Positions 62,514-64,000 of a stretch of DNA of 64,000 nucleotides are shown piece after piece. Origin of the DNA: Hepsetus odoe. Lineage: Eukaryota > Chordata > Actinopteri > Characiformes > Hepsetidae. The notes beneath the pieces were generated by a model. The model saw nothing but the letters and a program-made list of their open reading frames with translations. It was not told where the DNA came from and did no database searches. Positions within the stretch are counted from its first letter, which is position 1. Each line of letters begins with the position of its first letter. The position numbers and the translations under genes were made by a program. Location of the stretch: assembly GCA_017165825.1 (NCBI GenBank), contig CM029370.1, forward strand, positions 16,023,253 to 16,087,252, given 5' to 3'.

Positions 62514-63159
62514 AAAATAATGCCAATAGCATATGCTTCTTAATGTATCACTTTTTTCAAGGTCATGCTCTTAAAAAGGATGGAAAAAAAAAAAATCAGT
62601 TTCCTGTCAGGTCAGTAGCCTTGCATGTGACTGGAAAACAGGCTGATAACTATTTAGAAAAGTACTAGCTCTCTGTAATGATAAGGTGGTGACATAATGC
62701 TACATTAGATAATGACCACTGAGTCAGCTGGGCTATCCATGTATTAGCCCCCAGCCTTAGTCTGAAACCTTCTTATAGTGTTGCCATCTGCCATCAGCCT
62801 TTTATGTTCCCAGAAAGGAAAATGTAATCATGCAGATTATTTGCTGGCCAATGACATTTCACTTTTTTATGATCTTGGTGTTAAGAAGTAAAACGCGGTG
62901 TCAAGGGTGCCAGGTCCTGTTCTTACATACAGTCATACATAGCTGCTTTACTAATGTTCATCTCCACACCCTGGGCGAACACCAGTAAGATGCCATTGGT
63001 GCATCGCCTGTTGAAAACAACAACTGAAGAATAAGCTTGATTGGTTAGCTTACCATATAGCTTACCATAAAATGATTAACAAAGTATTTAAAAATGATCT
63101 GAGGTGTTATTAGCGCTATAATGTTATGTGCTGATTAGCAAAATAAGGATTACATATCA

Positions 63160-63237
63160 TATACATATCACAGAGTTGTTGATCAGAACTTAATAACAGG
63201 TTATTAAGTTCTGATCAACAACTCTGTGATATGTATA
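63160..63237. repeat. Perfect long palindrome, 38-bp arms, 2-base spacer
   Basis: The left arm 63160-63197 (TATACATATCACAGAGTTGT and on) is the exact reverse complement of the right arm 63200-63237, with only AG between. It has no transposon-like TA or longer target-site duplication that I can see, and the symmetry stops abruptly at both outer ends. Confidence 0.97.
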
Positions 63238-63975
63238 ATGATACAAGCTTCACAGCAGAATACAATACAAGAACCAAACACCAGATATTTATCAGGCATT
63301 CAGTCAGCTTTAATAATGAATAAGGTTGAGAATTCTAATTGCATTTTTGGTTTCTTTTTGCAAAAATCTTTACATTTATAAAAGAGAATCCTGAATGAAT
63401 AGTTTTTGGGATCTCATAAGAACAGGGTTCAGTATTCAGTATTACTATTCAATATTCTCACAATATTTTAAACATTTGATTATGAATGACGACAACTCTT
63501 GCCTGTATTCATGTTGTTACATAATCTACTTATGAGCCTAGTGCTGGGAGTCTGAATGTATTGGAGTGGGCTGCATTAGATGTCCTAAGTAACAGAATGC
63601 TGCATGATGAATTGTTGAATTTGGACAAAGCATGCTGTGACATTGTTGCAGTTTTCCATTACAGCGTTTCTTTGCTTTGTGACACCTCTTAAGACAAAGC
63701 CTGTTCTTCCGACAAAGCCTGTGACAATGTTTTATTCAGCATTTGAGACTAAATATGAAAATTGGTCATGCATTACATAAGTGGTACACACCATCTACAT
63801 CTTTCTGTTTCGTGTCACAGCTGAGTTTTGGTGCTGCATGTTGAAGAGGTGTTGGTTAGCAGATGCTCTGTGCAACTTCTCCTTTTCCAATCTCTTTCTC
63901 ACATCGATGGTACAAGTTCAGAGTAAACGAAAGTGTTAGAAAAAAAAAAAAACTTGTTACCCTATTTCGTTGCAG

Positions 63976-64000
63976 TGTTTCCAGCTATATCTGTGCCTAC
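63976..64000 (+). CDS. Possible second exon of the suco-like gene, cut by the window edge
   Basis: A good acceptor (TTTCGTTGCAG ending at 63975, after a poly-A/pyrimidine stretch) precedes the last 25 bases. In phase with exon 1 they would read C-FQLYLCL. A second AG at 63983-63984 would instead give C-YICAY. Too short to decide. Confidence 0.35.

Larger units (their letters stand above)
57109..63975. other. Intron 1 of the suco-like gene
   Basis: The 5' end (57109-57560) is still CpG-rich and may hold regulatory sequence. Further on are a Tc1-like transposon (59860-61487), a nested SINE (61168-61380), another SINE (62302-62513) and a long perfect palindrome (63160-63237). No coding exon is evident. 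Confidence 0.6.

Overview
This window is vertebrate nuclear DNA, almost certainly from a ray-finned (teleost) fish. Genes are split into short exons with GT..AG introns. The surrounding DNA is AT-rich, with long (CT)n and (CA)n microsatellites, many tRNA-derived SINE copies, Tc1/mariner relics and LINE tails. Gene order matches part of human chromosome 1q24 (METTL13 - DNM3 with antisense miR-199a/miR-214 - PIGC - SUCO), with a tmed5-like gene lying between pigc and the last gene.

Layout. 1-515 (+): last two coding segments of mettl13. 2453-43471 (+): complete dynamin-3 gene (dnm3), 20 coding exons plus a 30-nt microexon, open in frame for 836 codons (846 with the microexon). Every exon was placed by homology and splice phase. 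Antisense inside dnm3 intron 14 are the miR-214 (about 20.9 kb) and miR-199a (about 24.2 kb) hairpins of the Dnm3os locus, with a CArG/TATA-like element at 24.86 kb where that RNA could start. 43.5-44.0 kb: dnm3 3' UTR. 44.09-44.42 kb: promoter-like motifs and a small GC-rich ORF of unknown identity. 45910-46791 (-): intronless pigc coding exon, tail-to-tail with dnm3. 47.1-50.4 kb: dense SINEs and a tRNA-Leu pseudogene. 52470-55373 (-): complete four-exon tmed5 (p24 family cargo adaptor). 57056 onward (+): first exon of a secreted or membrane protein gene that fits suco by position; its second exon begins at the window edge.

Functionally, dnm3 (endocytic membrane scission), pigc (GPI-anchor synthesis in the ER) and tmed5 (ER-Golgi cargo transport, including GPI-anchored cargo) are membrane-trafficking genes, but nothing here shows joint regulation. 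The strongest regulatory content is the antisense miR-199a/214 unit. The points most worth a second look are the perfect 38-bp-arm palindrome at 63.2 kb, two tRNA pseudogenes each abutting a SINE head on the same strand, the orphan ORF with CRE/CCAAT/ETS motifs at 44.1 kb, and the shortened dnm3 proline-rich tail with possible alternative terminal exons.
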